Positions 55,737 to 64,000 of a stretch of DNA of 64,000 nucleotides are shown here, piece by piece; the first letter of the stretch is position 1, and every line of letters starts with the position of its first letter. The notes beneath the pieces were generated by a model. The model ran no database searches, had not been told where the DNA came from, and was given only the letters and a program-made list of their open reading frames with translations. Both the position numbers and the translations under genes were made by a program. Source of the DNA: Bacteroidales bacterium (GTDB lineage: Bacteria > Bacteroidota > Bacteroidia > Bacteroidales > UBA932). The DNA lies in the NCBI GenBank assembly GCA_015060245.1, contig SUYU01000003.1, positions 82,321-146,320 on the forward strand, read 5' to 3'.

Positions 55737-56549
55737 CTAAAGGAATTTTGCCATCTCTTCTGCAAGTTCACGTGCCTTCTCGCCTGCAACAACTGCAAAG
55801 TTTTCGGTTTTGTCGGCAAAAATGATTCCTCTTGATGAATTGACAAGAAGACCGCAATGGGAGTTCATTCCATTTTTGGCGACATCCTCAACAGTACCGC
55901 CCTGCGCTCCCACTCCTGGAACAAGGAAGAAGTGATCAGGACAATACTCCCTTATCTCCTTGAGTTTCTCCGGACGGGTAGCACCCAAGACATACATGGT
56001 ATTCTCTTTTGAACCCCAAGTCATGGACTCCTTTATAACCTTTTCATAAAGGGGCTCTCCACTCTCAAGTTGCAACTGTTCAAAATCATTTGCACTCTTG
56101 TTTGAGGTAAGCGCAAGAATTATTGACCACTTGCCCTCATACTCCATAAAAGGCTTTACAGAGTCACTTCCCATATATGGAGCAAGCGTTACCGCATCAA
56201 ATGACATTTTCTCAAAGAAAGCACGGGCATAAAGATTGGCAGTGTTTCCAATATCACCACGCTTTGCATCCGCTATAATGAAAATCTCAGGATAGTTCTC
56301 CTTTATGTAGTTTACAGTCATTTCAAGTTGCTGCCAACCCAAAACGCCCTCTGCCTCATAGAAAGCAAGATTAGGCTTATATGCCACAGCATACTTTGCC
56401 GTCTTGTCAACTATAGCCTTGTTGAACTCAAAAATAGGATACTCCACACCCCTGACGCACTCAGGCAACAACTTTGGATCAGAATCCAAACCTACACACA
56501 AGAAACTCTTCTTTGCCTTTATCTGCTCATACAATTCTGAATAATTCAT
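55737..56549 (-). CDS. pyrF: Orotidine-5'-phosphate decarboxylase
   Basis: A 270-residue TIM-barrel enzyme that makes UMP in the last step of de novo pyrimidine synthesis. The catalytic block [11 protein letters not shown] identifies the type 2 PyrF found in Bacteroidota, and the N-terminus [13 protein letters not shown] and the later [14 protein letters not shown] are usual. The length is typical of this type. It lies between the M20 dipeptidase and 5'-nucleotidase genes on the same strand. Confidence 0.96.
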   Translation of the reverse strand: MNYSELYEQIKAKKSFLCVGLDSDPKLLPECVRGVEYPIFEFNKAIVDKTAKYAVAYKPNLAFYEAEGVLGWQQLEMTVNYIKENYPEIFIIADAKRGDIGNTANLYARAFFEKMSFDAVTLAPYMGSDSVKPFMEYEGKWSIILALTSNKSANDFEQLQLESGEPLYEKVIKESMTWGSKENTMYVLGATRPEKLKEIREYCPDHFFLVPGVGAQGGTVEDVAKNGMNSHCGLLVNSSRGIIFADKTENFAVVAGEKARELAEEMAKFL

Positions 56550-56611
56550 AATCTTTATCTAAACTTTTCTAATTCATAATTCCATGGAGTGATAGCCACC
56601 CCTGCTTCACT

Positions 56612-57964
56612 CTATTTTGTATAGTATTTGTAGAATAGCGCTATTGACTCCATTCCTTTATAGAACTGGTCCAACAGATAACTCTCATTTGGCGAGTGGA
56701 TGGTATCACGCTCGAGGCCAAATCCCATAAGAAGAGGATTTACACCAAGAATCTGCTGAAGGTCTGCAAGGATTGGAATGCTTCCGCCGCCTCTGCTCGG
56801 AACAGGCTCAATACCATAGACCTCACCCATAGCCTTGGCCGCTGCCTTGTAGGCATTTGATGAAACAGGAATAAGGAATCCGTTGCCTCCATGATGAGGG
56901 ATGACCCTTACCTTTACACCTTTAGGTGCAATTGACAAGAAATGCTCCTCAAAAAGTCTGGCAATCTCATTGCAATCCTGGTTTGGAACAAGTCGCATTG
57001 ATATCTTTGCATGTGCCACAGAAGGAAGCACTGTCTTTGCTCCTTCCCCAATAAAACCTCCCCAAATTCCGTTTACATCAAGGCAAGGTCTGATTGCTGT
57101 CCTTTCAAGGGTTGAATACCCCTCCTCTCCTTTTACCTCGTCAATATCAAGCGATTTCTTATACTCATCCATATCAAACGGAGCACGTGCAAACATCTCC
57201 CTCTCCTCTGCACTCAACTCAACGACCTTATCATAGAAGCCCTTTACAGTAATGTGGCCTTTATCATCAATCAACGAATCAATCATCTTGCACAATGCAT
57301 TGATCGGATTATAGACAGCACCACCATAATGGCCTGAGTGAAGATCCTTGTTAGGACCTGTAACTTCAACCTCAACATAGGCAAGGCCGCGCATACCGCA
57401 GTTGATTGAAGGCACTTTATCTGAAATCATTGTAGTATCAGAAACAAGAATCACATCACATGCCAACATATCCTTGTGCTCTTTAGCCCAAGCACCAAGA
57501 CTTGGAGAACCTATCTCCTCCTCTCCCTCAAGAATAAACTTGATGTTGTGGTTAAGTTTTCCCTCGTTCACAAGATACTCAAAGGCCTTCACATGCATGA
57601 ACAACTGGCCTTTGTCATCATTTGCGCCACGGGCATATATTGCGCCATCCCTTATTTCTGGCTCAAACGGCTGTGATTTCCAGAGTTCAATAGGATCTAC
57701 AGGCTGTACATCATAGTGGCCATAAACCAACACTGTAGGCAATTCCGGGCTTACCATCTTCTGACCAAAGACAACAGGATGTCCCGCAGTCTGGTATACT
57801 GCTGCAGAATCTGCTCCTGCAGCAAGCAACTGCTCTGCAAGTTTTTCGGCACATCTCTGCATATCAGCCTTGTTCGCCTCACTCGAACTAATTGAAGGAA
57901 TTCTCAGAATTTCAAACAGTTCACTAAGGAATCTATCCTTGTTCTTCTCAATATAATTCTTCAT
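56612..57964 (-). CDS. M20 family dipeptidase
   Basis: A 450-residue zinc-dependent peptidase of the CNDP/PepV-like M20A-F group. The ATG at 57964 is preferred: a longer frame from 57997 would start on the conserved leader element that precedes the gene. Metal and catalytic blocks are VYGHYDVQPVD, GANDDKGQL, GEEEIGSPSL and the late His in ERDTIHSPNESYLL. A dimerization domain lies in the middle, with LHSGHYGGAV and NGIWGGFIGEGAKTVLP. Probably cytosolic, recycling di- or tripeptides. It starts 35 bases after clpX and is likely co-transcribed with the Clp genes. Confidence 0.92.
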   Translation of the reverse strand: MKNYIEKNKDRFLSELFEILRIPSISSSEANKADMQRCAEKLAEQLLAAGADSAAVYQTAGHPVVFGQKMVSPELPTVLVYGHYDVQPVDPIELWKSQPFEPEIRDGAIYARGANDDKGQLFMHVKAFEYLVNEGKLNHNIKFILEGEEEIGSPSLGAWAKEHKDMLACDVILVSDTTMISDKVPSINCGMRGLAYVEVEVTGPNKDLHSGHYGGAVYNPINALCKMIDSLIDDKGHITVKGFYDKVVELSAEEREMFARAPFDMDEYKKSLDIDEVKGEEGYSTLERTAIRPCLDVNGIWGGFIGEGAKTVLPSVAHAKISMRLVPNQDCNEIARLFEEHFLSIAPKGVKVRVIPHHGGNGFLIPVSSNAYKAAAKAMGEVYGIEPVPSRGGGSIPILADLQQILGVNPLLMGFGLERDTIHSPNESYLLDQFYKGMESIALFYKYYTK

Positions 57965-57998
57965 AATATCTAAATTTTCTTTATTATTTCCCGACAAC
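57965..57998 (-). promoter_or_regulatory. Leader element (second half) before the M20 dipeptidase gene
   Basis: TTGTCGGGAAATAATA followed by GAAAATTTA and TATTATG, similar to the leaders of tig and ridA but without the CCGGCA partner that would close the hairpin. Confidence 0.3.
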
Positions 57999-59291
57999 TC
58001 AACTTTCTATACCGCTTCTGCCTATAAGTGACCCTGTAAACTTGGCCACTTTCTCTTTTGCATAAGGCAATTTTATTACAAGGCTCTTTTTCTTTTCAGA
58101 TGGAGCAGTGTACATTGCATCCAACATTATTGCCTCGCATATTGAGCGCAATCCCCTTGCACCCAAATTGTACTCAACGGCAGTATCCACTATAAATTCA
58201 AGCACCTCCTGCTCAATTGTAAGTTTGACGCCATCCATCTCAAAAAGTTTCTCATACTGCTTTACTATGGCATTCTTTGGCTTGACAAGAATATCAAGCA
58301 GTGCCTCTTTTGTCAAAGGATGAAGGTATGTAAGAACAGGCAGACGTCCTATGATTTCAGGTATTAGTCCGTAAGACTTCAAATCCTGCGGAGCGACATA
58401 CCTCAAAAGATCCTTCTTGTCTATATGTTCTGTCTTTTTCTGCGCACCATATCCTACCACCTGGGTATTCAGTCTCTGCGCGATCTTGCGCTCAATTCCC
58501 TCAAAGGCACCGCCACAAATGAAAAGGATGTTTGTTGTGTCAACAGCAATCATCTTCTGCTCCGGATGCTTCCTTCCTCCTTGAGGCGGAACATTCACCA
58601 CATTTCCCTCGAGAAGTTTCAGCATTGCCTGCTGCACACCCTCACCCGATACATCCCTCGTGATTGAAGGATTGTCACTTTTGCGCGCAATCTTGTCAAT
58701 CTCATCTATGAATACAATTCCCCTTTGCGCCAGTTCAACATCATAGTCTGCCTCCTGAAGCAGTCTTGTAAGAATTGTCTCCACATCCTCACCCACATAA
58801 CCGGCCTCTGTAAGGACTGTTGCATCCACAATTGCAAAAGGCACATTCAACATCTTAGCAATGCTCTTTGCCAAAAGGGTCTTTCCTGTTCCCGTAGGAC
58901 CCACAAGAAGAATGTTCGATTTCTCAAGGTCAAGGGACTCATCTGCGCTGTCACTTCTTGCCTTGGAATTTCCCTTTCCTGAAGCCAGATAATTTATTCT
59001 TTTATAATGGTTGTATACTGCTACAGAGAGAAATTTCTTTGCCTCCTCCTGACCAATCACGAATTGGTCAAGAAAAGCAGTTATCTCCTTTGGTTTCAAG
59101 AGTTTCAACTCCTTACCCGCAACTCCTTTGCTCTTCTGGGCCAACTGCTCTTTTGCATATTCGTACGCCTGCGCTGCGCACTCGTCGCAGATAAACCCAT
59201 ACATTCCTCCCATCAGCAACTTGACACTCTTCTCCGACCTGCCGCAGAACGAGCATATCACACCTGAATCCTCACTATGTTTTTTTGCCAT
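57999..59291 (-). CDS. clpX: ATP-dependent Clp protease ATP-binding subunit ClpX
   Basis: A 430-residue AAA+ unfoldase that feeds tagged proteins to ClpP. The N-terminal zinc-binding domain has Cys13, Cys16, Cys35 and Cys38; Walker A is GPTGTGKT (131-138), Walker B FIDEIDK, and the ClpP-binding IGF-type loop is present as IGRLPVL near 320. The length is typical. The gap to clpP upstream is 87 bases, so the two are probably one transcript, as is common. Confidence 0.98.
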   Translation of the reverse strand: MAKKHSEDSGVICSFCGRSEKSVKLLMGGMYGFICDECAAQAYEYAKEQLAQKSKGVAGKELKLLKPKEITAFLDQFVIGQEEAKKFLSVAVYNHYKRINYLASGKGNSKARSDSADESLDLEKSNILLVGPTGTGKTLLAKSIAKMLNVPFAIVDATVLTEAGYVGEDVETILTRLLQEADYDVELAQRGIVFIDEIDKIARKSDNPSITRDVSGEGVQQAMLKLLEGNVVNVPPQGGRKHPEQKMIAVDTTNILFICGGAFEGIERKIAQRLNTQVVGYGAQKKTEHIDKKDLLRYVAPQDLKSYGLIPEIIGRLPVLTYLHPLTKEALLDILVKPKNAIVKQYEKLFEMDGVKLTIEQEVLEFIVDTAVEYNLGARGLRSICEAIMLDAMYTAPSEKKKSLVIKLPYAKEKVAKFTGSLIGRSGIES

Positions 59292-59378
59292 CTCCCCTCT
59301 ATATATTTATTCTTTAATTATGTTCATTACGCTATCACTTTAACGCAGGGCCTCTATGAGCCCATAACGGATGATGTA

Positions 59379-60065
59379 TCAGCGGTTCTGTACCCTATTG
59401 CCTCCTTTACCTAGAATTTCATCAATCATACCATACTGGAGGGCCTCAGCCGATGTCATCCAGTAATCCCTGTCGGCATCCTTCTCAATCTGTTCAATTG
59501 GCTTGCCTGAATGGATAGAGATAATTTCATAAAGTTCCCTCTTCAATTTAATTATCTCACGCGCTGTAATCTCAATGTCAGAGGCCTGTCCTTCGGCTCC
59601 GCCAAGAGGCTGATGAATCATCACCCTTGAATGTGGAAGTGCACTTCTCTTGCCTTTTGTTCCGGCAGTCAAAAGTACAGAAGCCATTGATGCAGCAAGG
59701 CCTGTACAGATTGTTGCCACATCTGACTGGACAAGTTGCATTGTATCATATATCCCCAAACCGGCATAAACGGAACCGCCAGGAGAGTTTATATAGAGTT
59801 GGATATCCGATTTTGAATCTGTGGAATCAAGGAAAAGAAGTTGGGCCTGAATAATATTTGCCACATCATCAGAAATCGGAACTCCAAGGAAAATGATCCT
59901 GTCCATCATCAAACGTGAAAATACATCCATAACAGCCACATTCATCTGCCTCTCCTCTATGATTGACGGATTGATATATGCTGCATTTGCCGAATTGAAT
60001 CTATGTAGAGATAGGGAACTGATTCCCAAATGCTTGGTAGCAAACTTTTCAAACTCACTTGCCAT
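59379..60065 (-). CDS. clpP: ATP-dependent Clp protease proteolytic subunit ClpP
   Basis: A 228-residue serine protease subunit of the tetradecameric ClpP barrel. The catalytic triad fits Ser126 (GLAASMASV), His151 (MIHQP) and Asp200 (DADRDYWM); YINSPGGSV shapes the oxyanion region. The N-terminus is about 25 residues longer than in E. coli and may be processed. A -7 box lies about 26 bases before the ATG. It heads the Clp operon. Confidence 0.98.
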   Translation of the reverse strand: MASEFEKFATKHLGISSLSLHRFNSANAAYINPSIIEERQMNVAVMDVFSRLMMDRIIFLGVPISDDVANIIQAQLLFLDSTDSKSDIQLYINSPGGSVYAGLGIYDTMQLVQSDVATICTGLAASMASVLLTAGTKGKRSALPHSRVMIHQPLGGAEGQASDIEITAREIIKLKRELYEIISIHSGKPIEQIEKDADRDYWMTSAEALQYGMIDEILGKGGNRVQNR

Positions 60066-60090
60066 ATTTAACAGATTTTAAAATAATTAA

Positions 60091-60098
60091 CAAATATA
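60091..60098 (-). promoter_or_regulatory. Candidate -7 box for clpP
   Basis: TATATTTG on the minus strand, a perfect TAnnTTTG. Candidate -33 TTTG elements lie 15 or 25 bases upstream, neither ideal. Confidence 0.4.
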
Positions 60099-60136
60099 CA
60101 CAATTTATTCGGCCAAAAGAAAACAAATGGTCATAA

Positions 60137-61123
60137 TTATCGTATCTCCATACTGCACAGAGCCTCAAGCAAAACAGGCTCCCTCTTTTTGGCCTCAACC
60201 TTCATCTTCATATCTATACTCTTTGAAAGAGGTTTCCTTACAGATCCTATAGATATATTCCGGTCCGAATATTCAACTTTGCGTTTAAAATCCACATATC
60301 CCCTGCGGAACTTGAATGAATCAAAACTGTTGTAGGCTATATTGAACCTGTTTATGTTTTCCAAAGTTTCATCATCCAGTTTAACCCCAAACGGTATGCT
60401 TACCTTCACACAGATACTTTCAGTGAGTTGTCTCAATGCCAAATCAGAGCACCCGACAAGAAAATTAATTTTCCACTCAATCCTGTATATGCCCATAAAG
60501 CCCTTATGCCCCCGGAATGTAACGCAGGCAGTACTCTTGTCATTGGGGAGATAATCCCATTTCCCGTCAATCTGTCCAACCATTTGAAGCAGTCTATATG
60601 GTGACACTCCCCACAACATCTTGTGAATCTGCTCAGCAAAGGCCTTCCTGTTGCCAAGAATCTCCTTTCCCTCTTCAATATCCTTTATGTTATTGGCTAT
60701 ACGTTGGTCTATATACTCATTCAAACTCTTCTTTATTACAATGAGAGTATCTTTTCCTCCGGCACCTTTACCGGGTTCCTCCACAAAATTGCCAACCAGA
60801 TGACCACTTGTCATAAGCAATGTATCCTGATAGAGTGCATAATCCGATACCACATCGTACGAGCATCCGATGTTTGGAAAATCCTCCTTGAGTCTCTGTT
60901 TGAACCGTTCAATCAATTCTCTCTTCTCCTCTCTTCCAATACGCTTGTATGAACTTTTCTTACGGGCTGTGACGGTCACAGCATCCATATCCTCTTCAAA
61001 AAGATAGAAATTATTATATCCGGCACCGTTACCCGCAGGCTTTACCTCCTGCGCCGATGCACTCCGCACGCATGCCAATATTGCGACCAATGAAAATAGA
61101 ATCAGGGCTAATCTCTTTTCCAT
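60137..61123 (-). CDS. Secreted protein of unknown function
   Basis: A 328-residue exported protein I do not recognise. The N-terminus is a signal peptide (LILFSLVAILACVRSASA). An early AVTVTARKK resembles a TonB-box-like or extracellular start; then a charged helical part (REEKRELIERFKQRLKE), a middle region with hydrophobic strands (FRGHKGFMGIYRIEWKINFL), and a C-terminal basic part. There are no obvious catalytic motifs and no membrane segments after the signal. It lies between tig and clpP on the same strand with its own roughly 190-base upstream gap. It could be an envelope factor tied to proteostasis, but this is only positional. Confidence 0.6.
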   Translation of the reverse strand: MEKRLALILFSLVAILACVRSASAQEVKPAGNGAGYNNFYLFEEDMDAVTVTARKKSSYKRIGREEKRELIERFKQRLKEDFPNIGCSYDVVSDYALYQDTLLMTSGHLVGNFVEEPGKGAGGKDTLIVIKKSLNEYIDQRIANNIKDIEEGKEILGNRKAFAEQIHKMLWGVSPYRLLQMVGQIDGKWDYLPNDKSTACVTFRGHKGFMGIYRIEWKINFLVGCSDLALRQLTESICVKVSIPFGVKLDDETLENINRFNIAYNSFDSFKFRRGYVDFKRKVEYSDRNISIGSVRKPLSKSIDMKMKVEAKKREPVLLEALCSMEIR

Positions 61124-61231
61124 ACTTTACCGTTTATACTAAAACTTACTACGGATAAATAGCATTGCAAGCATAATGCCATTGATGAGAAATGGAAACT
61201 GTCGGGAAGAGGATATGAAGGGAAAGGGCGG

Positions 61232-61269
61232 CAAAAAAACCGGGCCACTCCAAAGCGATGTGACCCGGT
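61232..61269 (-). terminator. Intrinsic terminator of tig
   Basis: GC-rich stem ACCGGG-x-CAC / GTG-x-CCCGGT (one mismatched pair), 11-base loop, followed in the minus direction by TTTTTTT. Confidence 0.85.
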
Positions 61270-61319
61270 CAATTATTTTGGTTATTTGATTGCAACTCCT
61301 TAAAAAGAGTCAGCCCCAA

Positions 61320-62636
61320 TTAGTTGTTCAATTTCTGAAGTTCGTCAATTGAGATAGACTTGTTCTCCAAGGTAACTGTATTCTTAACATAGCCAAGAAC
61401 CATATCCTCCTCAGTCTTCTCATAGATTCTTCTGCCCTCTTTTTCATTAGAGATCAAAGAGTTTGCATAAGTCTCCAACTGCTCCTCAGGAACATTGTTC
61501 AAACCGTACATTGCAAACTGCATTGCAGCAATCTTCTTGGCAACAGCCATAACATCCTCTCTCTTGATCTCCATCTTCTGCTCCTTCATGATGTACTGGC
61601 GGATATACTGCCAACGGAAATCCTTCAAGAACAACTGGAAGTCCTTCTCAATCTCTTCCATTGTGAATTTGCCTTCGTTGATTACATACAACCATCTCTT
61701 CAAGAACTCCTCCGGAAGTTGGATATTTGTCTTGTTCAAAAGATACTCCCTTGCATCCAACATAAAGCGGTATGCACTCTCGTTCTGGTACTCCTGTTTG
61801 ATTCTCTCCTCAACTTTAACGTCAAACTCAGCCTCGCTCTTTACCTCGCCCTCACCGAACAATCTGTCATAAAGATCCTGGTTCTGCTCAGCCTCTACAA
61901 AAGTTTTTACCTCTTTGATAGTTACTGTGAACATAGGGTTAAGGTCAGCCAACTCCTCTTTCTTCACCTTCAACATTGCAGCGCGGTCAGTCTCATTTGT
62001 GAAAGTCTTGTTTACATCAATCTCAAAACTCTCGCCAGGTTTCTTGCCAAGGAACAAACCTTTATCCTCAATAGTTCTTAGAGTAATGTAAGTACCCTCT
62101 ATCTTCATTCCCTCCTGCTCAAGATCTGCAATGATGAAATCATCCTCATGAATCTCATCTGTATTCTCAAGTTTGCCGTACTGTTTCAACATATTTGACT
62201 TGTAGGTCTTCTTTGACTCCTCTGATACCTCAACCTCGTATGAAACAATCTTGTCATCCTTTGAAAGGGTAAAGTTCAATTCAGGAGCCAAAGCAATGTC
62301 AAATACGAAGTCGTAAGACTCTGCATTCTCCCAATCAATAGCCTGCTGCTTTTCGTCATTTGGAAGCGGCTCGCCCAATATATTGAGTTTGTTCTCTACA
62401 ATATAGTTCTGCAAAGACTCTGAAATCTTGTCATTAACACTCTCAACCAAGGCCTGTGTTCCATGCATTTTCTGGATCAAAGACATAGGGGCCATACCTT
62501 TACGGAAACCCTTCAACTCTGCTTTTCTGCGGTAGTCATTAAGGGCTTTCTTCACTTTGTCAGCAACATCTGCTTTCTCAATGTTAAGATTCAACTGTAG
62601 AGTCAAATCATCAACTTTTACTTGTTCTATCTTCAT
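61320..62636 (-). CDS. tig: Trigger factor (ribosome-associated chaperone)
   Basis: A 438-residue chaperone that binds nascent chains at the ribosome exit. The ribosome-binding N-domain has the signature GFRKGMAP near residue 43. The central part stands where the FKBP-like PPIase domain lies, but key FKBP residues are hard to find, as in other Bacteroidota trigger factors. The C-terminal helical arms (about 250-438) complete it. It is monocistronic with a strong promoter, a conserved leader hairpin and a GC-rich terminator, close to clpX and clpP as is often seen. Confidence 0.93.
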   Translation of the reverse strand: MKIEQVKVDDLTLQLNLNIEKADVADKVKKALNDYRRKAELKGFRKGMAPMSLIQKMHGTQALVESVNDKISESLQNYIVENKLNILGEPLPNDEKQQAIDWENAESYDFVFDIALAPELNFTLSKDDKIVSYEVEVSEESKKTYKSNMLKQYGKLENTDEIHEDDFIIADLEQEGMKIEGTYITLRTIEDKGLFLGKKPGESFEIDVNKTFTNETDRAAMLKVKKEELADLNPMFTVTIKEVKTFVEAEQNQDLYDRLFGEGEVKSEAEFDVKVEERIKQEYQNESAYRFMLDAREYLLNKTNIQLPEEFLKRWLYVINEGKFTMEEIEKDFQLFLKDFRWQYIRQYIMKEQKMEIKREDVMAVAKKIAAMQFAMYGLNNVPEEQLETYANSLISNEKEGRRIYEKTEEDMVLGYVKNTVTLENKSISIDELQKLNN

Positions 62637-62640
62637 CTGT

Positions 62641-62695
62641 ATCTGTATTTTATAATTTTCAATATTATTTTTCCGACAAAGGCAAGGGATGCCGG
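62641..62695 (-). promoter_or_regulatory. Leader element shared with ridA, upstream of tig
   Basis: In the minus direction CCGGCA, an 11-base loop and TGTCGG (6-bp stem with one G-U pair), then AAAAATAATATTGAAAAT and AAAATACAG, closely similar to the ridA leader. It lies between the promoter and the start codon, so it is transcribed. Confidence 0.45.
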
Positions 62696-62709
62696 TCTCT
62701 CGGAACGTG

Positions 62710-62740
62710 CAAAGTTAGCAAATTACTGCAGAATAGCAAA
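62710..62740 (-). promoter_or_regulatory. tig promoter
   Basis: Reading leftwards, TTTG (62740-62737), a 19-base spacer and TAACTTTG (62717-62710). Predicted start near 62704, giving a leader of about 68 bases that contains the shared hairpin. Confidence 0.65.
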
Positions 62741-62880
62741 ATTTATAGGTGTAACAACCATATAGTTTGAGGATTGTTTATTATCTTTAAACATTGGTAT
62801 AAAGATTAAATTTGATTTTCCTTTTTTGTCACCATTTCGATGACATCGTACAAATACAGCAAATATAAGTGAGATATTGA

Positions 62881-63498
62881 CTATCGCTTGGACTTGAAAT
62901 GCAGGATTACTTCCGCCCAGATACGTACAGAGGCAAGCAGTATCACTCCTATTGTCCCTGCCGCGAATGACACTGACGAAAAATCAACCAATGGATTGTC
63001 AATATGAGATGAAGCGGACCTGATCAATAGAAATCCTACTTCAAAGAACAGAAAAAGCAACAAAGTATCACGAAATGCGATAGCCCACTTATTTGTCTTC
63101 AGCTTATACTTAAGCCTGAACATTCTGACTTTAAAGGAATGTTCAGGTAATGATATAGTACCCCAGTCACAATTGTATATCACACAATCATACTTCTGCA
63201 ACAAAGGGCCAAGTGCCCTGTTCAATTCGTCATATTGACTGCCTGCATATCCTATATATATGGCATTAGGAAGAAAACTGTATTCCACACATTCATCCGC
63301 AACATCATCAGATGGAGCCTCCGGTCCATTCAATGGATAGAACACTTCACTGAGAACAGCATAGATTTCATCAAGAGGATTTTGCAGAACACCCTTATCG
63401 TATGTACACTCATCAACCGGAATCACCGCATTCGCATCCTTGCACTCCAGAATCTTCTTGGCATCTTTCCTTCTGATGACAGCTATCGTGTATCCCAT
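62881..63498 (-). CDS. Membrane-anchored protein of unknown function
   Basis: A 205-residue protein starting at ATG 63498; the open frame continues upstream but there it would run antisense through the next gene. The first part (about 1-125) is soluble, with YTIAVIRRKDAKKILECKDANAVIPVDEC and a second half resembling a small alpha/beta domain (PNAIYIGYAGSQYDELN). Two hydrophobic segments near the C-terminus (about 145-165 and 177-197) anchor it. I recognise no family. It is divergent from the 137-residue gene at the window end with a 66-base gap, so the two may be co-regulated. Confidence 0.6.
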   Translation of the reverse strand: MGYTIAVIRRKDAKKILECKDANAVIPVDECTYDKGVLQNPLDEIYAVLSEVFYPLNGPEAPSDDVADECVEYSFLPNAIYIGYAGSQYDELNRALGPLLQKYDCVIYNCDWGTISLPEHSFKVRMFRLKYKLKTNKWAIAFRDTLLLFLFFEVGFLLIRSASSHIDNPLVDFSSVSFAAGTIGVILLASVRIWAEVILHFKSKR

Positions 63499-63552
63499 AA
63501 AACACAAAGAATTTATTGTTTTGACAAATTTAAGATATATTATATAAAATGC

Positions 63553-63560
63553 TATATTTG
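63553..63560 (+). promoter_or_regulatory. -7 box very close to the next start codon
   Basis: TATATTTG, a perfect TAnnTTTG, ends four bases before the ATG at 63565. If it is used, the mRNA would start at or just after the ATG. Confidence 0.35.
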
Positions 63561-63564
63561 CCCT

Positions 63565-63978
63565 ATGGAAAATATTGGAATTACGATTCCGACCGGAACG
63601 AGCAAGGAGGAGATCAAAGTTCGAGAAAAAATCATCAAGAACTTTTACGCAAAGTGGATCAGTGAGCATCCGGACAAGAAGATATGGAATGAAGATCTTC
63701 AGGACTATATCTGTGTCAAATATCAATCCATCAACGAAACATATAACAAGGCGGCAAGGAGATACGAATCTACTCTTGCTGTATTCCGTCTGACAGAAGT
63801 TTTGGAGAAGGCCGTCCTTAAAGAGGAGAGGCAGACAAAGCCTGACGACAAAAATCAGAAGCCATATTCCAACCTTCTGATTATGCTATATGATGGAATA
63901 AAGCTGACGGTGGGCGTACAGAAGTCCACTCAAGAGAAAGTCCAATATTGCCTTACCGCATTGGGATCTACAGCCTAA
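63565..63978 (+). CDS. Small protein of unknown function (Bacteroidales orphan type)
   Basis: A 137-residue cytoplasmic protein without a signal or membrane segment. It starts GITIPTGTSKEEIKVREKII and continues with KNFYAKWISEHPDKKIWN, YICVKYQSINETYNKAARRYEST and PYSNLLIMLYDGIKLTVGVQ. The composition is charged and helical, then beta. It looks like a family of hypothetical proteins I associate with Bacteroides and Prevotella genomes, but I cannot name a function. The ATG at 63565 is the only reasonable start, although the promoter-like box next to it is odd. It is not cut by the window edge (22 bases remain). Confidence 0.65.
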   Translation: MENIGITIPTGTSKEEIKVREKIIKNFYAKWISEHPDKKIWNEDLQDYICVKYQSINETYNKAARRYESTLAVFRLTEVLEKAVLKEERQTKPDDKNQKPYSNLLIMLYDGIKLTVGVQKSTQEKVQYCLTALGSTA

Positions 63979-64000
63979 ATATAAAAACCACCGCAAAAAT

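Noticed and set aside
63235..63564. Upstream extension of the 137-residue protein by 110 residues
   Set aside because: It would run antisense through the divergent membrane protein gene, whose own start and membrane segments are credible.
63499..63726. Upstream extension of the 205-residue membrane protein by 76 residues
   Set aside because: It would be antisense to the orphan gene that starts at 63565.

Overview
The window is a chromosome segment from a member of the order Bacteroidales (Bacteroidota). Evidence: a SusC/SusD pair with a DUF5018 surface lipoprotein, BACON and DUF4434 domains, a BspA-like leucine-rich-repeat lipoprotein, a Rho factor with a long disordered N-terminal insertion, and many promoters of the Bacteroides type (TTTG, about 20 bases, TAnnTTTG). 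I cannot place it below order. Gene density is high and no gap exceeds 300 bases. I see no rRNA, tRNA, insertion sequence or CRISPR array.

Layout. 1-6.8 kb: secA (cut by the window edge), a two-cluster ferredoxin, a large M16 peptidase lipoprotein and a DUF1573 protein. 6.8-31.4 kb: a glycan-utilization-like region in three transcription units. Unit A (minus, 27.5 to 14.2 kb) encodes a GHL10 lipoprotein, SusC, SusD, DUF5018, a phosphodiester glycosidase, a second GHL10 lipoprotein, an AGE-family epimerase and a BACON lipoprotein. Unit B (minus, 14.0 to 6.8 kb) encodes a DUF5009/NagX-like membrane protein, a CE2-like SGNH esterase, a calcineurin-like phosphoesterase and a FAD-oxidoreductase fused to DUF4434. 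Unit C (plus, 27.7 to 31.4 kb), divergent from A, encodes a DUF4434 lipoprotein with a Tat-like signal, an MFS sugar porter and a NagC-like ROK regulator.

31.5-44.7 kb: MeaB GTPase, a 10-TM metal exporter, a BspA-like lipoprotein preceded by a 44-residue peptide gene, rho, ridA, lptD, an N-acetylmuramoyl-alanine amidase and an MCE/MlaD lipid-transport protein. 44.9-48.6 kb: dnaA, pepD, rpe. 48.8-55.7 kb: birA, divergent from rsfS-ftsH-cdsA-psd, with a 5'-nucleotidase gene overlapping psd tail to tail. 55.7-62.6 kb (minus): pyrF, an M20 dipeptidase, clpX, clpP, a secreted orphan and tig. The right end has two divergent genes of unknown function.

The most unusual part is the 6.8-31.4 kb region. 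It has complete SusCD machinery but no glycosidase of a well-characterized family. Its enzymes are a NAGPA-type phosphodiester glycosidase, two GHL10 and two DUF4434 TIM-barrel modules, a FAD oxidoreductase, an SGNH esterase, a phosphoesterase and an AGE epimerase, with NagX-like and NagC-like partners. My inference is uptake of a phosphodiester-linked, probably HexNAc-containing, glycan. Other points of note are a leader element shared by tig, ridA and the dipeptidase gene, and a terminator-like hairpin at the start of the predicted rho mRNA.
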